From Nocardia jinanensis (GTDB taxonomy: Bacteria; Actinomycetota; Actinomycetes; Mycobacteriales; Mycobacteriaceae), in assembly GCF_014645735.1 (NCBI RefSeq), contig NZ_BMMH01000004.1, forward strand, positions 310,001 through 374,000: DNA of 64,000 bases, read 5' to 3'. The notes beneath the pieces are model-generated. The model was not told where the DNA came from, ran no database searches, and saw only the letters and a program-made list of their open reading frames with translations. This document shows positions 26,589-36,172 of the stretch, in pieces (position 1 is the stretch's first letter; each line of letters begins with the position of its first letter). Position numbers and translations under genes: made by a program.

Positions 26589-26759
26589 ACCGGCCCTCAG
26601 GGGAGTCGCTCCGGGCGGGGTGCCGCAGCCGGCGAGTCGGCAGTTGACCGCGTGACCTCGGGACGAGGGGCGGCGGATACCCGAGAGGGTGTGTCGTCAC
26701 GACGCCGATGAGCCGACACCTCCCCGGGCAGTCACGGCAAGCGCGGGGCGGCGGCACGT

Positions 26760-27343
26760 TCACCTGAACGGAGAGGTGAAGGTGAGCTCGAAATCCTTGC
26801 CCAGCCGATCGAGCGTTTCCGGGTTGCCGAAAACGGCTTCGCCGGCCCAGTCGTCGCCCCGGGGATACACCGGACAAAGACGCTCGACGGACCCGCGGCC
26901 GAGCGTGTGCAGATACGTGGCAAAGATGAGTGAGGCTTCCATCTCCTCACGCTCGCCACCGGGGTACACCGGCCACGATTCGGTCGTGCCGTTCCAGTCG
27001 AACAGGAGTTCCCATTTCGCGCCGTTCTCGACCAGTCGCACGTTGGTGACAGTCGCCGAGCCTCGGGTGCAGGAGGCGATGGACTCCAATTCGGCCCTGT
27101 ACCACTCCAGCCGACTGTCGTGGTCGGTGTCGCCGATCCCTTCGAATGTCCCATAATCGACTGTGTATCGAATCCCGAGTGCACTGAGCAGACCGCGCAG
27201 GGCGTATTCGGCGGTGTGACCGAGTAGCTCAGTGGGCCGTCGAGTTCGACGGGCTTCAAAGTCTCTCCGGGCGTGGAAGGCTCGATGATGCCGAGGTCGA
27301 CGATCCGTTCGACCATTTCTCGGACGGTACGTTCGGGTGCCAC
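26760..27343 (-). pseudogene. Hypothetical protein, interrupted by a frameshift
   Basis: A GTG at 27343 with gaggag close upstream starts ERTVREMVERIVDLGIIEPS and runs to about 27235. The coding continues in another frame as TELLGHTAEYALRGLLSALG to the stop at 26760. The joined protein would be about 194 residues, with an acidic, aromatic C-terminal domain (WELLFDWNGTTESWPVYPGG). I do not recognise the family. A one-base error at 27230-27238 would restore a single frame, so it may be real decay, a sequencing error or a programmed shift. Confidence 0.55.
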
Positions 27344-27718
27344 TGTTCTCCTCGGGCGGTGCGGAACTCTCGTGTCGGCCTGACACCCGGCAAGGACAGG
27401 TTCGTATCGGCCGTGATCGCGCAGGTCCAGGCTGCGCACTCGGGTACCGATCGACCCATGCCGAATCGAAGGGGCGACCTCCGAGCTTGCGCCCGCCTCA
27501 TGACATAGGCTGTGGGCTCGGCGACACGAAGTGTATATGTGCCCGGTTCTGCGCTCGAACAGAGATACTCGCAGTGCTCGATCTGGATCTGCTGAATCGT
27601 AGCGTCATCTTTCCTGCTCATGGTCCGCTGACCAGCAGTGTTGTGCTCGCGTCTGCGGCAATCGTTTCTTTCGGTTCAATGGCCGCCCTGGATGAATCAC
27701 ACGCAATGAAGGATCGAT
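27344..27718. other. Intergenic region between divergent genes
   Basis: About 375 bp between the frameshifted hypothetical gene (minus) and the lipase (plus). A minus-strand frame (27256-27621) is open but has no ribosome site. It should contain both promoters; I could not fix a -10/-35 pair. Confidence 0.4.
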
Positions 27719-29008
27719 ATGAAGAGCGAAAAGCGCGCTTGGCTCGCGATTTTTACAGGAACCCTCATAGCCGTCGGTGGCGGGGCGATCGCCGCACCGC
27801 CCGCATGGACGCAGCCGTCGGCGCCGCAGTCGCAAGGAGCCGGGGGCGATATTCTCCGTGCGGAAGCGTCGCAACTGGCGGTATCGGCCCCGGGACTACC
27901 CGGGACGATACCGGCGAAATCGATACGCCTCACCTACGCCAGCAGTGATACCCATAATGCGCCGACCACGGTGGTGGGAACGTATCTGGAGCCGATGCAG
28001 CCGTGGACCGGTCCGGGTGAACGCCCGTTGGTGGCGTATGCGGGTGGCACACAGGGGCAGAGCGCGGAGTGCGCGCCCTCGGCGATGGTGTCGCAGGTAG
28101 TCCGGATCCAGCCGCCGGCCGACGTAGTCTTCGAATACGACATCATCGCGATCTATCAACTGCTGGCCCGCGGCATGGCGGTAGTGATGACCGACTATCA
28201 CGACTTCGGCACACCGGGCGTCCACAACTTCCTCAACCGCAAAACACAGGGCTACGCGGTATTGGACTCCGCCCGTGCCGCGTTGCGGTTGCCCGACACC
28301 GGCTTCACTCCCGCCTCGCCGGTCATACTCTATGGTTACTCCCAGGGCGGGATGGCTTCCGCGGCCGCGGCCGAACTGCAAGCGGAGTATGCCCCCGATC
28401 TGAATGTGCGCGGCGCCTACGTGGGCGGGCTCCTGACCGGCCCCCAGGACTTTATCGCGCGCAGCGACGGCCGCTCCGGCGTCGCGCCGGCCATCGGATG
28501 GATCCTCAACGGCATCGCCGCTGACTATCCCGACACCCGTCCGGTGCTCGATGCTGCGCTCAACGACACCGGTAGGGCGATCATGCACGACTCGATCGGT
28601 AAATGCGGCGGCGGCCTCTCCAGCAATTTCGCGCATCCGCAGAACACGTCGCGCTGGACCACCAGCGGGCTGCCGCTCACCGCCGTGATCGATGGCTCTC
28701 CGGAACTGAAAAGGGCATTCGACGAGCAGCGGCTCGGCGGATTCGCCCCATCGGTGCCGGTACGTATCTATTCGGCCAGGAACGACGAGGGAGCTCCGTA
28801 CCCGGCCGTTCGCGGTATCGCCGCGAATTGGTGCGGTGGTGGTGCGGCCGTTCAGCTGGATTCGGACGCTTCGGTACCTGCCATCCCCGCCGGATTCCTG
28901 GGCACCCACGATGTGGCTTTCTTCCCGTCACTGATGACCTCACAGCAGTGGGTGACCGATCGCCTCGCCGACGTGCCGGCTCCCGTGAACTGCGCGGCCC
29001 TACCTTAG
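27719..29008 (+). CDS. Secreted lipase/esterase, secretory-lipase (LIP) family
   Basis: 429 residues. A signal peptide (KSEKRAW, then a hydrophobic stretch to about residue 26, AIAAPPA cleavage) sends it out of the cell. The alpha/beta-hydrolase core has the nucleophile elbow GYSQGG with Ser at about 208, the oxyanion-type AYAGGTQGQ near 105, and a C-terminal His in GTHDVAF. Cys residues could form disulphides. The family includes triacylglycerol lipases and cutinase-like esterases of mycolate bacteria. It stands alone upstream of alkB and may release fatty acids for growth. Confidence 0.88.
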   Translation: MKSEKRAWLAIFTGTLIAVGGGAIAAPPAWTQPSAPQSQGAGGDILRAEASQLAVSAPGLPGTIPAKSIRLTYASSDTHNAPTTVVGTYLEPMQPWTGPGERPLVAYAGGTQGQSAECAPSAMVSQVVRIQPPADVVFEYDIIAIYQLLARGMAVVMTDYHDFGTPGVHNFLNRKTQGYAVLDSARAALRLPDTGFTPASPVILYGYSQGGMASAAAAELQAEYAPDLNVRGAYVGGLLTGPQDFIARSDGRSGVAPAIGWILNGIAADYPDTRPVLDAALNDTGRAIMHDSIGKCGGGLSSNFAHPQNTSRWTTSGLPLTAVIDGSPELKRAFDEQRLGGFAPSVPVRIYSARNDEGAPYPAVRGIAANWCGGGAAVQLDSDASVPAIPAGFLGTHDVAFFPSLMTSQQWVTDRLADVPAPVNCAALP

Positions 29009-29252
29009 TCCTGCGGAGGCACAACCGATTCGGGCACCCGGATATCCCGATCGGACAGCAGGCCAGCCACCACGCATTATCGGCTGATCGCATGCGCGTG
29101 TCGTCGTACCATGCCCGGCCACCGTCGGTCCACGGCCCACTCTGCCCTGGACCGACCCGGGCCGAGCGTGCCGAGACCCGAGGCGTTCAGCGTTAGCCCT
29201 TTTCAGCAGCCATACCCCATTTGAGTGCGCCGGTCGGATTAGCGAGACGTAT

Positions 29253-30404
29253 ATGACAATCCTCAGACGCGGGAACGCGCGCGATCACAAACGCTATCTC
29301 TGGATTCTGAGCACCATAGCGCCCGGTTGCGCGCTACTACCGGCACCACTGGTGGACTCCACGGGGCTGGTGCTGTTCTGGTGGATCGGTCCGATCCTCG
29401 TGTTGGTGGTGATCCCGGTCCTGGACGTCGCGATGGGCCGCGACGGAAGCAGTCCGCGGGACGAAGACTATGAGGCGTTGTCCAACGATCGTTATTACCG
29501 CTGGTGCACGTTTCTCTTCCTGCCCATCCAATGCATCGGTCTGGCTATCGCGGGATACCTGTGGTCCGGCTCCGATCTGGGGCTGGTCGACAAATTGGGG
29601 CTGGCCGTAACGCTGGGAATCGTCTCCGGTATCGGCATCAACGCAGCCCACGAACTCGGCCATCGGGTCGAACGTCTCGAGCGTTGGCTGGCGAAAATCG
29701 CGCTGGCGCAATCCGGGTACGGTCATTTCTTCATCGAGCACAACCGCGGCCACCATGTCCGCGTCGCCACGCCCGAGGACCCGGCAAGCGCTCGCTTCGG
29801 CGAGTCACTGTGGGCGTTCATACCGCGCAGCGTAGGGGGCGGCTTCCGCTCGGCACTTGTTCTGGAGCGAGAACGCCTGTCACGCAAGGGGGAAAGGTGG
29901 TTCAGCCGGGACAACTGCCTGTTGCAGGCATGGTCGATGAGCATCGCGTTGTTCGGTTCGCTCATTCTCGTCTTCGGTCCCGTCATCATCCCCTTTCTGG
30001 TGCTGCAGGCCGTGATCGGTATCGGTTTGCTCGAGACCGTGAATTACCTCGAGCACTATGGGCTGCTACGAGCGCGCCGCGCCGACGGCCGTTACGAGCG
30101 GTGCTCACCTCGTCACAGTTGGAACAGCGACCATCTGGTCACCAACGTCTTCCTTCTCCACCTCCAGCGCCACAGCGACCACCATGCGAACCCCGGCCGC
30201 CGCTACCAGACACTGCGCAGCTCCGAAGAGGCCCCGCAGCTGCCGTTCGGCTACGCCACCATGGTCCTGCTCGCCACCGTCCCACCGCTGTGGCGCGCGG
30301 TAATGGATCACCGGGTCCTCGCCCACTACAGCGGCGACCTCACGCTCGTCAACAGGAAACTCGAGGGTGGCCGAGTGAATCGGCCGATGCCTGTTGATCG
30401 GTGA
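29253..30404 (+). CDS. alkB: Alkane 1-monooxygenase AlkB
   Basis: 383 residues with about six membrane helices and the di-iron His boxes HELGHR (about residue 133), HNRGHH (about 163), NYLEHYG, and LQRHSDHHA (about 307). This is the integral-membrane terminal alkane hydroxylase, making 1-alcohols from n-alkanes with rubredoxin as donor. In most Nocardia and Rhodococcus the rubredoxin genes follow directly; here only decayed genes follow, so electrons must come from elsewhere. The ribosome site is weak. Confidence 0.93.
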   Translation: MTILRRGNARDHKRYLWILSTIAPGCALLPAPLVDSTGLVLFWWIGPILVLVVIPVLDVAMGRDGSSPRDEDYEALSNDRYYRWCTFLFLPIQCIGLAIAGYLWSGSDLGLVDKLGLAVTLGIVSGIGINAAHELGHRVERLERWLAKIALAQSGYGHFFIEHNRGHHVRVATPEDPASARFGESLWAFIPRSVGGGFRSALVLERERLSRKGERWFSRDNCLLQAWSMSIALFGSLILVFGPVIIPFLVLQAVIGIGLLETVNYLEHYGLLRARRADGRYERCSPRHSWNSDHLVTNVFLLHLQRHSDHHANPGRRYQTLRSSEEAPQLPFGYATMVLLATVPPLWRAVMDHRVLAHYSGDLTLVNRKLEGGRVNRPMPVDR

Positions 30405-30527
30405 GTAGCGTGACGGCGGCATCGTATTCGGCCGGTTCCCGGGTGGAGATCCGCACCTCGACGCGCGCCTGTGCATCGCGATCAGCGCCGACCGATATCG
30501 AGAATTCTGCCCCTGGTCTGCCGAAAG

Positions 30528-30920
30528 TTACCGCTCACCTGCCTGTGCGAGTATCCGGCGTGCCGCGACGGCGACCGCTTCGTCGAGCATCTGCCCGTCC
30601 ACTCACACGCCTGTCGGAACTGTTCGTCGGCGGCGATGCCGAGATGGGGGCCGTCGATCGCGGCGATACCGGCCGCGCGGGCAGCGATCAGCACGCGGTC
30701 CTGTACTGCGAGCCAATGTTCCGGTCGTGCGGACCGTGATCGGCCCAGTGCCGCGCCGAGGTCGGCGTATCCGGTGATCACGGCCTCGAGCCGGGTGGCG
30801 GCCGCGGTGATCTCGTCGATATTTCGTATTCCGAGCGGAGTTTCGACAAGTGCCTGTAAGCCGATCCCGGTTCCGGCCAGAGCATGATCGACATGGATCA
30901 CATCCTGCGCGGACTCGGTT
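30528..30920 (-). pseudogene. HpcH/HpaI (CitE-like) lyase, fragment
   Basis: The minus strand from about 30920 reads DVIHVDHALAGTGIGLQALVETPLG, then AVITGYADLGAALG and GIAAIDGPHLGIAADE, the middle and C-terminal core of a citrate-lyase-beta-like enzyme. After CEW the frame changes to DGQMLDEAVAVAARRILAQ, the family's last helix, stopping at 30528. The N-terminal 150 residues and the stretch before the last helix are missing. It is a dead remnant. Confidence 0.75.
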
Positions 30921-30974
30921 TGGGCAGCACGATGCTCGAAAGCGCGGGTAGCCCGGCACACGCTGCGAGGTCGG

Positions 30975-31254
30975 TACCGGCGGGGCGAGTTCCCACACCG
31001 TGATCGGGTTGCTCGAACCCCACCTCGACAGCCCGATCGTCGAGGCCGCGCAGTCGATCACGGTGGCCGGCGCCGATACCGCAGTAGCGGCCGGACTCGG
31101 CTGCGAACAGGGCCATCCCATGCTCCGTGTCGACCGGCTCTACTCGGACGCCACCGGCCGGACCGTCGATCTGTCGGTCAGTTACTTTCTGCCCGAGCAC
31201 TACACCTATCGGGTGACACTGGTCACTTCTTGTGGCTGTCCCAGGAGACGCTGA
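30975..31254 (+). pseudogene. GntR-family regulator, C-terminal UTRA fragment
   Basis: The plus strand reads IGLLEPHLDSPIVEAAQSIT, VAGADTAVAAGLGCEQGHPML and VDRLYSDATGRTVDLSVSYFLP, the end of a UTRA ligand domain. The DNA-binding domain is absent. It is divergent from the CitE-like remnant, so the pair was probably a regulator and its target operon. Its 3' end overlaps the next minus-strand gene. Confidence 0.7.
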
Positions 31255-31909
31255 ACCAGCCGTCGAAGGAACGCAGCAGGGCTATCAGAGCCGCCTCCAG
31301 CCGCCAGTCCGACTCGGGTACGCACAGCTGTAGCCGATCCCCGAACGGCCGGAAGTCCAGGAGTAGCCGGCCGCCCGTGCGCCACCTGATGCGCCGAGGG
31401 GCGCGGGGGAGGCCGCTGTTCTCGAAGAGGGCGGCGAGGAACATGAATGGCATCAGCGGGAACACCGACCAGCACACGAGCCACCAGAAGATCCGGCCCT
31501 TGTAGCCCACTGCTTCACCCGCGCCGGGCCGGCTCACCGTCCAGCGGGTTCGTATACCTCTGCCTTTGAATGCCTTCTCGCGTACGAGAGTGCCGATGAC
31601 CTCGCCCTGTGCCCCGAGCACCTGATACGTCGCCACTCCGTTGCCTGCCGATCGGGTCACCACGGTGGCCGCCCGGCTGCCGCGGTGTTCGTCGGCCCAC
31701 AGGACGAACGAGCGAGCGCCGGTGTCGCGCGCCGCGAGGTATGCGGGTATACCGCCGGGCGGGAGCTCGCGCTCCACATACGCGACAGCCCGGGGCCTCC
31801 CGGATTCGTCGGTGAGCTCGACCACGTTCCTGACACATGGAGGGGGGCCGACTCGCTCCAGGTCCGCGAGCTTCACTGGAGGAATCCTCATGGTCAGATG
31901 GGCTGTCAC
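31223..31909 (-). CDS. Hypothetical membrane-associated protein
   Basis: 228 residues from the GTG at 31909 (aggag 8 bp upstream). The N-terminal 130 residues form a strand-rich domain with a conserved-looking core (YQVLGAQGEVIGTLVREKAF). A hydrophobic segment (FWWLVCWSVFPLMPFMFLAAL) follows at about 150-172, then a basic strand-rich C-terminus. The layout recalls scramblase/LURP-one-like beta folds, but that is only an impression. Function unknown. Confidence 0.6.
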   Translation of the reverse strand: MTAHLTMRIPPVKLADLERVGPPPCVRNVVELTDESGRPRAVAYVERELPPGGIPAYLAARDTGARSFVLWADEHRGSRAATVVTRSAGNGVATYQVLGAQGEVIGTLVREKAFKGRGIRTRWTVSRPGAGEAVGYKGRIFWWLVCWSVFPLMPFMFLAALFENSGLPRAPRRIRWRTGGRLLLDFRPFGDRLQLCVPESDWRLEAALIALLRSFDGWFSVSWDSHKK

Positions 31910-31985
31910 CCTGCATACTCCTTTGTGCTGATTCCGGTGAGTGTGGAGAAGGCCGCCCTGTCGGCGCCGGCCATACGATCGGAGG

Positions 31986-32795
31986 TCAGGCGCCGCCCTT
32001 GCCGGTGACGGAGACGGCGGCGGGGTCCAGACCCGGCGCCGCCGTCCGGGCGAGTTCGAGGGCATCGTCCTGGTCCGCTGTACGCGCGACGACAATCCGC
32101 ACGGAGGTGGATTGCAGAGTCGCGCCGGCGATCGGGTACTCGGCGGCCACCGCCTCGTATGCGGCGATCGCCTCGGTCGGGAGGACACCGTTGGTGTCGG
32201 ACTGGACGCGGAGACCGGGGTGCGCGTCGGATCGCGTGGCGACCTCGACCGATGTGACATCCGACAAGGGTTGGTACCGGCCGCCGTCGCCGACCAGATC
32301 GTCGAACACCACCATGGCGTCGGCGGAGTCGACGACGGTGACCTTGGCTTTCCAGCGATAGCCGATCTTCGAGGTCGAACTACCGATATCGCCTTCCACC
32401 ACCCGTTCGTCGGCCGTCAGTGATCGCCACAGTGCCACGATTTCGTGGGTTCGTGTCTCGTCCGCGTCGACGGTGAAGGTGATTCCGGCTGCCGTGATCC
32501 GGCCGGTGACCGAATTGTTCTGCGCGACATACTCTCTCAACTCGCTCGCGCGCTCGGCCACACGGTCGGGCGGGGTCCCGTCCGCGAGGATGAGAACGCC
32601 CGTCGCGGTCCCGTTGAAGGGCAGAATGTTGTACCCGTTGGTGTCGACCTTCTCGACATCCGCCGTACCACCCCAGTCTTTTTCGAAATTCGCCGCGAGC
32701 GCGCTGCCTTTGTCGATGGCGCAGCTGGTCAGCAGGGGCAGGGTCAGTACGAACGCGATGATCGGTATCGACCACCGCGCGGTGTCGCTTCGCAC
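31986..32795 (-). CDS. Putative lipoprotein, repeated alpha/beta domains
   Basis: 269 residues from the GTG at 32795, with agaggag 6 bp upstream. A signal peptide ends in the lipobox LLTSC (Cys at about 23). The mature protein seems to hold two similar alpha/beta units of about 110 residues (GVLILADGTPPDRVAERASEL and a later TEAIAAYEAVAAEY unit), each with a strand-rich end. I do not recognise the family. It is divergent from the MHS transporter. Confidence 0.65.
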   Translation of the reverse strand: MRSDTARWSIPIIAFVLTLPLLTSCAIDKGSALAANFEKDWGGTADVEKVDTNGYNILPFNGTATGVLILADGTPPDRVAERASELREYVAQNNSVTGRITAAGITFTVDADETRTHEIVALWRSLTADERVVEGDIGSSTSKIGYRWKAKVTVVDSADAMVVFDDLVGDGGRYQPLSDVTSVEVATRSDAHPGLRVQSDTNGVLPTEAIAAYEAVAAEYPIAGATLQSTSVRIVVARTADQDDALELARTAAPGLDPAAVSVTGKGGA

Positions 32796-33074
32796 TGCTG
32801 TCTCCTCTGGAACGGGTGAGCAGGCCCGGAGCGGATCGGTCCCGGGCCCGGCCTGCGAGTAGTCATGGCTGCCGTAGCCTACGGCGCTGTTCGCCGGCGG
32901 GAAGGCCGAGCGCACCTTCCGCGCGCGGCCGAAGACACCCAGCGGGCACTCACCGGTCCCGATATTTCGGACCCCACCACCGAGCAGTCGCTCCTACCTG
33001 CACACTGAGTGCGGAGCGGCGCGTGACTCCGGTCACCGCGCGTTCTGTGCACGGGTGAGCGAGAGGGATCACGA

Positions 33075-34451
33075 ATGTCGGAGACCACAACGCCGGAGCC
33101 GGTCGTCCCCAAGGGACAGCCACCGGCTACCGAAACGGCCTCATCGCGGGCGGCGACGCGCCGCGCCGTCTGGAACACACTGCGCGGATCGTCGGGCAAT
33201 CTCGTCGAGTGGTACGACGTCTACGTCTACACGGTGTTCGCCTCGTACTTCGAAAGCCACTTCTTCGATTCGGCGGACAAGAACTCCACTGTCTATGTGT
33301 ACGCGATCTTCGCCGTCACGTTCCTCATGCGGCCGGTCGGCTCGTGGTTCTTCGGCCGGTACGCCGACCGCCGGGGCCGCCGCGCCGCGCTGACCTTCAG
33401 CGTCTCGCTCATGGCGGCGTGTTCGCTGGTGATCGCGATCGTGCCGGGACGCGAGACGATCGGTGTGGGCGCGGCCGTGATCCTGATCCTGTGCAGGCTG
33501 GTACAGGGTTTCGCGACCGGCGGCGAGTACGGTGCGTCGGCCACCTATATGTCCGAGGCGGCCACGCGGGAGCGCCGCGGCTTCTTCTCGTCCTTCCAGT
33601 ACGTGACCCTCGTCGGCGGTCATGTGCTCGCCCAGCTCACGCTGTTGGTACTGCAGGTGTTCCTGGACAAGCAGGAGATCTCCGATTTCGGCTGGCGCAT
33701 AGCTTTCTTCATCGGTGGCGTGGCCGCGGTGGTCGTGTTCTGGCTGCGCCGGAGTATGGACGAATCGCTGACCGAGGAGCAGCTCGACGCGGTCCGGCGA
33801 GGCGAGGATTCCGAATCGGGCTCGCTTCGTGAACTGCTGCGGAATCACTGGTGGTCACTGCTGGTGTGCTTCCTGGTCACCATGGGTGGCACCCTCGCGT
33901 TCTACACCTACAGCGTGAACGCCCCGGCCATGGTCAAGACAGCGTTCGAAGGCCGGGGTATGACGGCCACCTGGATCAACCTGGCCGGATTGGTCTTCCT
34001 CATGGTGTTGCAGCCGGTCGGCGGTCTGATCAGCGACAGAGTGGGCCGCAAGCCCGTCCTGGTGTTCTTCGGGATCGGCGGCGTCCTCTACACCTGGTTC
34101 CTCATCAGCTTCCTCCAGGACGCCACGTCGGCGGCGGCGACAATTCTGGTGACCTGCGTCGGCTACATTCTGCTCACCGGCTACACGTCCATCAACGCCA
34201 TCGTCAAAGCCGAACTGTTCCCCTCGCATATCCGCGCTCTGGGTGTCGGTATCGGATACGCCCTGGCCAACTCGGCGTTCGGCGGTACCGCGCCGATGAT
34301 CTACCAGGCCGCGAAGAACGGGGGACATGTCACCTGGTTCATCGTGTACGTGACGGTCGTCGTCTTCGCCTCACTCCTGGTGTACTTGTTCCTCCTGAAG
34401 AACAAGAGCGAGACGGCACTGGATCGGGAACAGGGGCGCGCCTTCGGGTAG
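33075..34451 (+). CDS. MFS transporter of the metabolite:H+ symporter (KgtP-like) family
   Basis: 458 residues and 12 membrane helices. The MHS opening SGNLVEWYDVYVYTVFA and the MFS loop motif GRYADRRGRR are present, and RPVGSWFFG is typical. The second half repeats the pattern at DRVGRKPVLVFF. Closest in style to 2-oxoglutarate/dicarboxylate symporters (KgtP), but substrates in this family vary. It has a gaggga site before the ATG. Confidence 0.88.
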   Translation: MSETTTPEPVVPKGQPPATETASSRAATRRAVWNTLRGSSGNLVEWYDVYVYTVFASYFESHFFDSADKNSTVYVYAIFAVTFLMRPVGSWFFGRYADRRGRRAALTFSVSLMAACSLVIAIVPGRETIGVGAAVILILCRLVQGFATGGEYGASATYMSEAATRERRGFFSSFQYVTLVGGHVLAQLTLLVLQVFLDKQEISDFGWRIAFFIGGVAAVVVFWLRRSMDESLTEEQLDAVRRGEDSESGSLRELLRNHWWSLLVCFLVTMGGTLAFYTYSVNAPAMVKTAFEGRGMTATWINLAGLVFLMVLQPVGGLISDRVGRKPVLVFFGIGGVLYTWFLISFLQDATSAAATILVTCVGYILLTGYTSINAIVKAELFPSHIRALGVGIGYALANSAFGGTAPMIYQAAKNGGHVTWFIVYVTVVVFASLLVYLFLLKNKSETALDREQGRAFG

Positions 34452-34564
34452 TGCCAGGGCATTCACCTGCGCCGGATGAGTTCGGGCCACGGCCGGCCTC
34501 TACAGCGGTACGGCGACGGTGATCATGCACGCGGTGGCGTCGGTGGAACGCACGTGTTCCGGCG

Positions 34565-35698
34565 TCAGCTACCGGCCAGGCGCCACAGCGAGGTGACTTC
34601 CGCGGCCCGGGCGGTGTGGAGGGGATCGGTGGTGTCCCGGGCTCGTGGATGCCGCGGCCTGATATCGGTCTTGTCCACCACGCGCAGGCCCGCTGCCTCG
34701 ATACCGGCCAGCAGGTCGCCGCGCGTCCTGAGCCCGAGGTGCTCGGCGAGATCCGACAGGACGAGCCAGCCCTCGCCTCCCGGTACGAGGTGAGCAGTGA
34801 GCCCGTTCAGGAAATCGTGCAGCATGCTGCTGCCCGGGTCGTAGACACCTTGCTCCACGGCGGAGGTCGGTCGCGCCGGAATCCAGGGCGGATTGCAGAC
34901 CACGAGGTCCGCGCGCCCATCGGGATAGAGGCCGGGGCCGCTGACGTCGATATACTCGGTCAATCGCAGCCGGCCGACGTTATCGCGCGCGCAGGCCAGG
35001 GCGCGCGGGCTGATATCGGTGGCCACAATATGGTCGATTCCCCGGCGGGCCAGGACGGCCGCCAGCACGCCCGTTCCCGTGCCGAGATCGAACGCGGTGC
35101 GCCGACCCGTGCCACGGGCTGCCGGTGCGGGTAGTGGCGCAGCGGCGACGAGATCGACATATTCGCCTCTGACCGGTGAGAACACGCCGTAGTGCGGGTG
35201 AACGAAGTCGTCGAGGGCCGGTATCCGCACACCCTTGGTGCGCCACTGATGTGCTCCTATCACACCGAGGAGTTCGGTGAGCGGGACAGCCATCGGCCGG
35301 GACGGTGGGCCGTAGGCCTCGGTGCACGCCTGCCGCACCTCGGGGGCCCTGCGCAAGTCCAGACGGTAGTCGTCGTCCAGCAGGACGAGGAGTCTGCCCA
35401 GTACGCGGGCGCGGTGGTGCCGAGCCCGGCGGTGCAGGTGGAAGGACGCTGCCGGGGTTTCACCCGGCGGTGGAGGCTTCCGGTCGACCCGGCGGCTCAT
35501 CGCGTGCAGCAGCTGACGTGAATTCTGGAAATCGCCCCGCCACATCAGGGCGGTGCCTTCGCAGGCCAGACGGTACGCGACATCGGCTCTCATAGTGTCG
35601 TCCGCGCAGACGACCCGGTCGGGGGGCGGCGCCGCGCTCTCGGAATGCCAATGGGCCGAGCGCTGTTCGTTCGTCTCGGTCCAGTGGATCGTGGACAC
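34565..35698 (-). CDS. SAM-dependent methyltransferase, NPPW type
   Basis: 377 residues. The SAM-binding motif I is FDLGTGTGVLAAVLARRG (about residue 205), the acidic motif II is ATDISPRAL, and motif IV is VVCNPPWIPA. NPPW is shared by enzymes that methylate amide or amino nitrogens, such as PrmC-like proteins. The N-terminal 180 residues are a separate helical domain. The target is unknown; it is not adjacent to a release-factor gene. Confidence 0.75.
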   Translation of the reverse strand: MSTIHWTETNEQRSAHWHSESAAPPPDRVVCADDTMRADVAYRLACEGTALMWRGDFQNSRQLLHAMSRRVDRKPPPPGETPAASFHLHRRARHHRARVLGRLLVLLDDDYRLDLRRAPEVRQACTEAYGPPSRPMAVPLTELLGVIGAHQWRTKGVRIPALDDFVHPHYGVFSPVRGEYVDLVAAAPLPAPAARGTGRRTAFDLGTGTGVLAAVLARRGIDHIVATDISPRALACARDNVGRLRLTEYIDVSGPGLYPDGRADLVVCNPPWIPARPTSAVEQGVYDPGSSMLHDFLNGLTAHLVPGGEGWLVLSDLAEHLGLRTRGDLLAGIEAAGLRVVDKTDIRPRHPRARDTTDPLHTARAAEVTSLWRLAGS

Positions 35699-36172
35699 CG
35701 GGTACTCCTCGTGGTCGGACGTGCAGGGGGCGCGAAGTGCACTTCGATGAGGAGCGGGCGAACGATCCGTGCCGCGGTACGAGGGCGTGGCCAGGGCCGG
35801 CCGGGCTAATGCTCCCGCGTCGAAGCGCGGGCGGGGAGATCGCCGAGGATGCCGAGTACCACGATCAACCCTTTCGGAGTGAAGATGTCAAAGGTTTGCA
35901 CAGTCTTCTCGCTGTGGGCAAACCACAGTGTGGTGGTCGGGCGTTCCGCAGCGCTGGAGTTATCCGTGGTGCCGCGGCGACAGGCTCTCGGTGCCCGAGT
36001 CCGATGGTCGGATCGGCCGGCATCCGCCGGTCGCCGCCGCCGAGGAAGAGCTCGGCACTTCGGTGCGGTGGCGGTGTTCGTCAGCAGTGGAAATACCGCA
36101 GGCAGGTGGAATCCGGATCGGTCGGTAGCGTGCTCGGACAAGCACGATAAGAAACTTACGACGGGGCGCGGT
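35699..36172. other. Intergenic region between divergent genes
   Basis: About 470 bp between the methyltransferase (minus) and the mycolyltransferase (plus). Open frames on both strands lack ribosome sites. A small hairpin cccgcg-tcgaag-cgcggg lies near 35815. The mycolyltransferase promoter should be near its 3' end; I see no convincing -10. Confidence 0.4.

Noticed and set aside
35849..36172. 108-residue upstream extension of the mycolyltransferase
   Set aside because: The signal peptide begins at the GTG at 36173; the extension has no membrane or family features.
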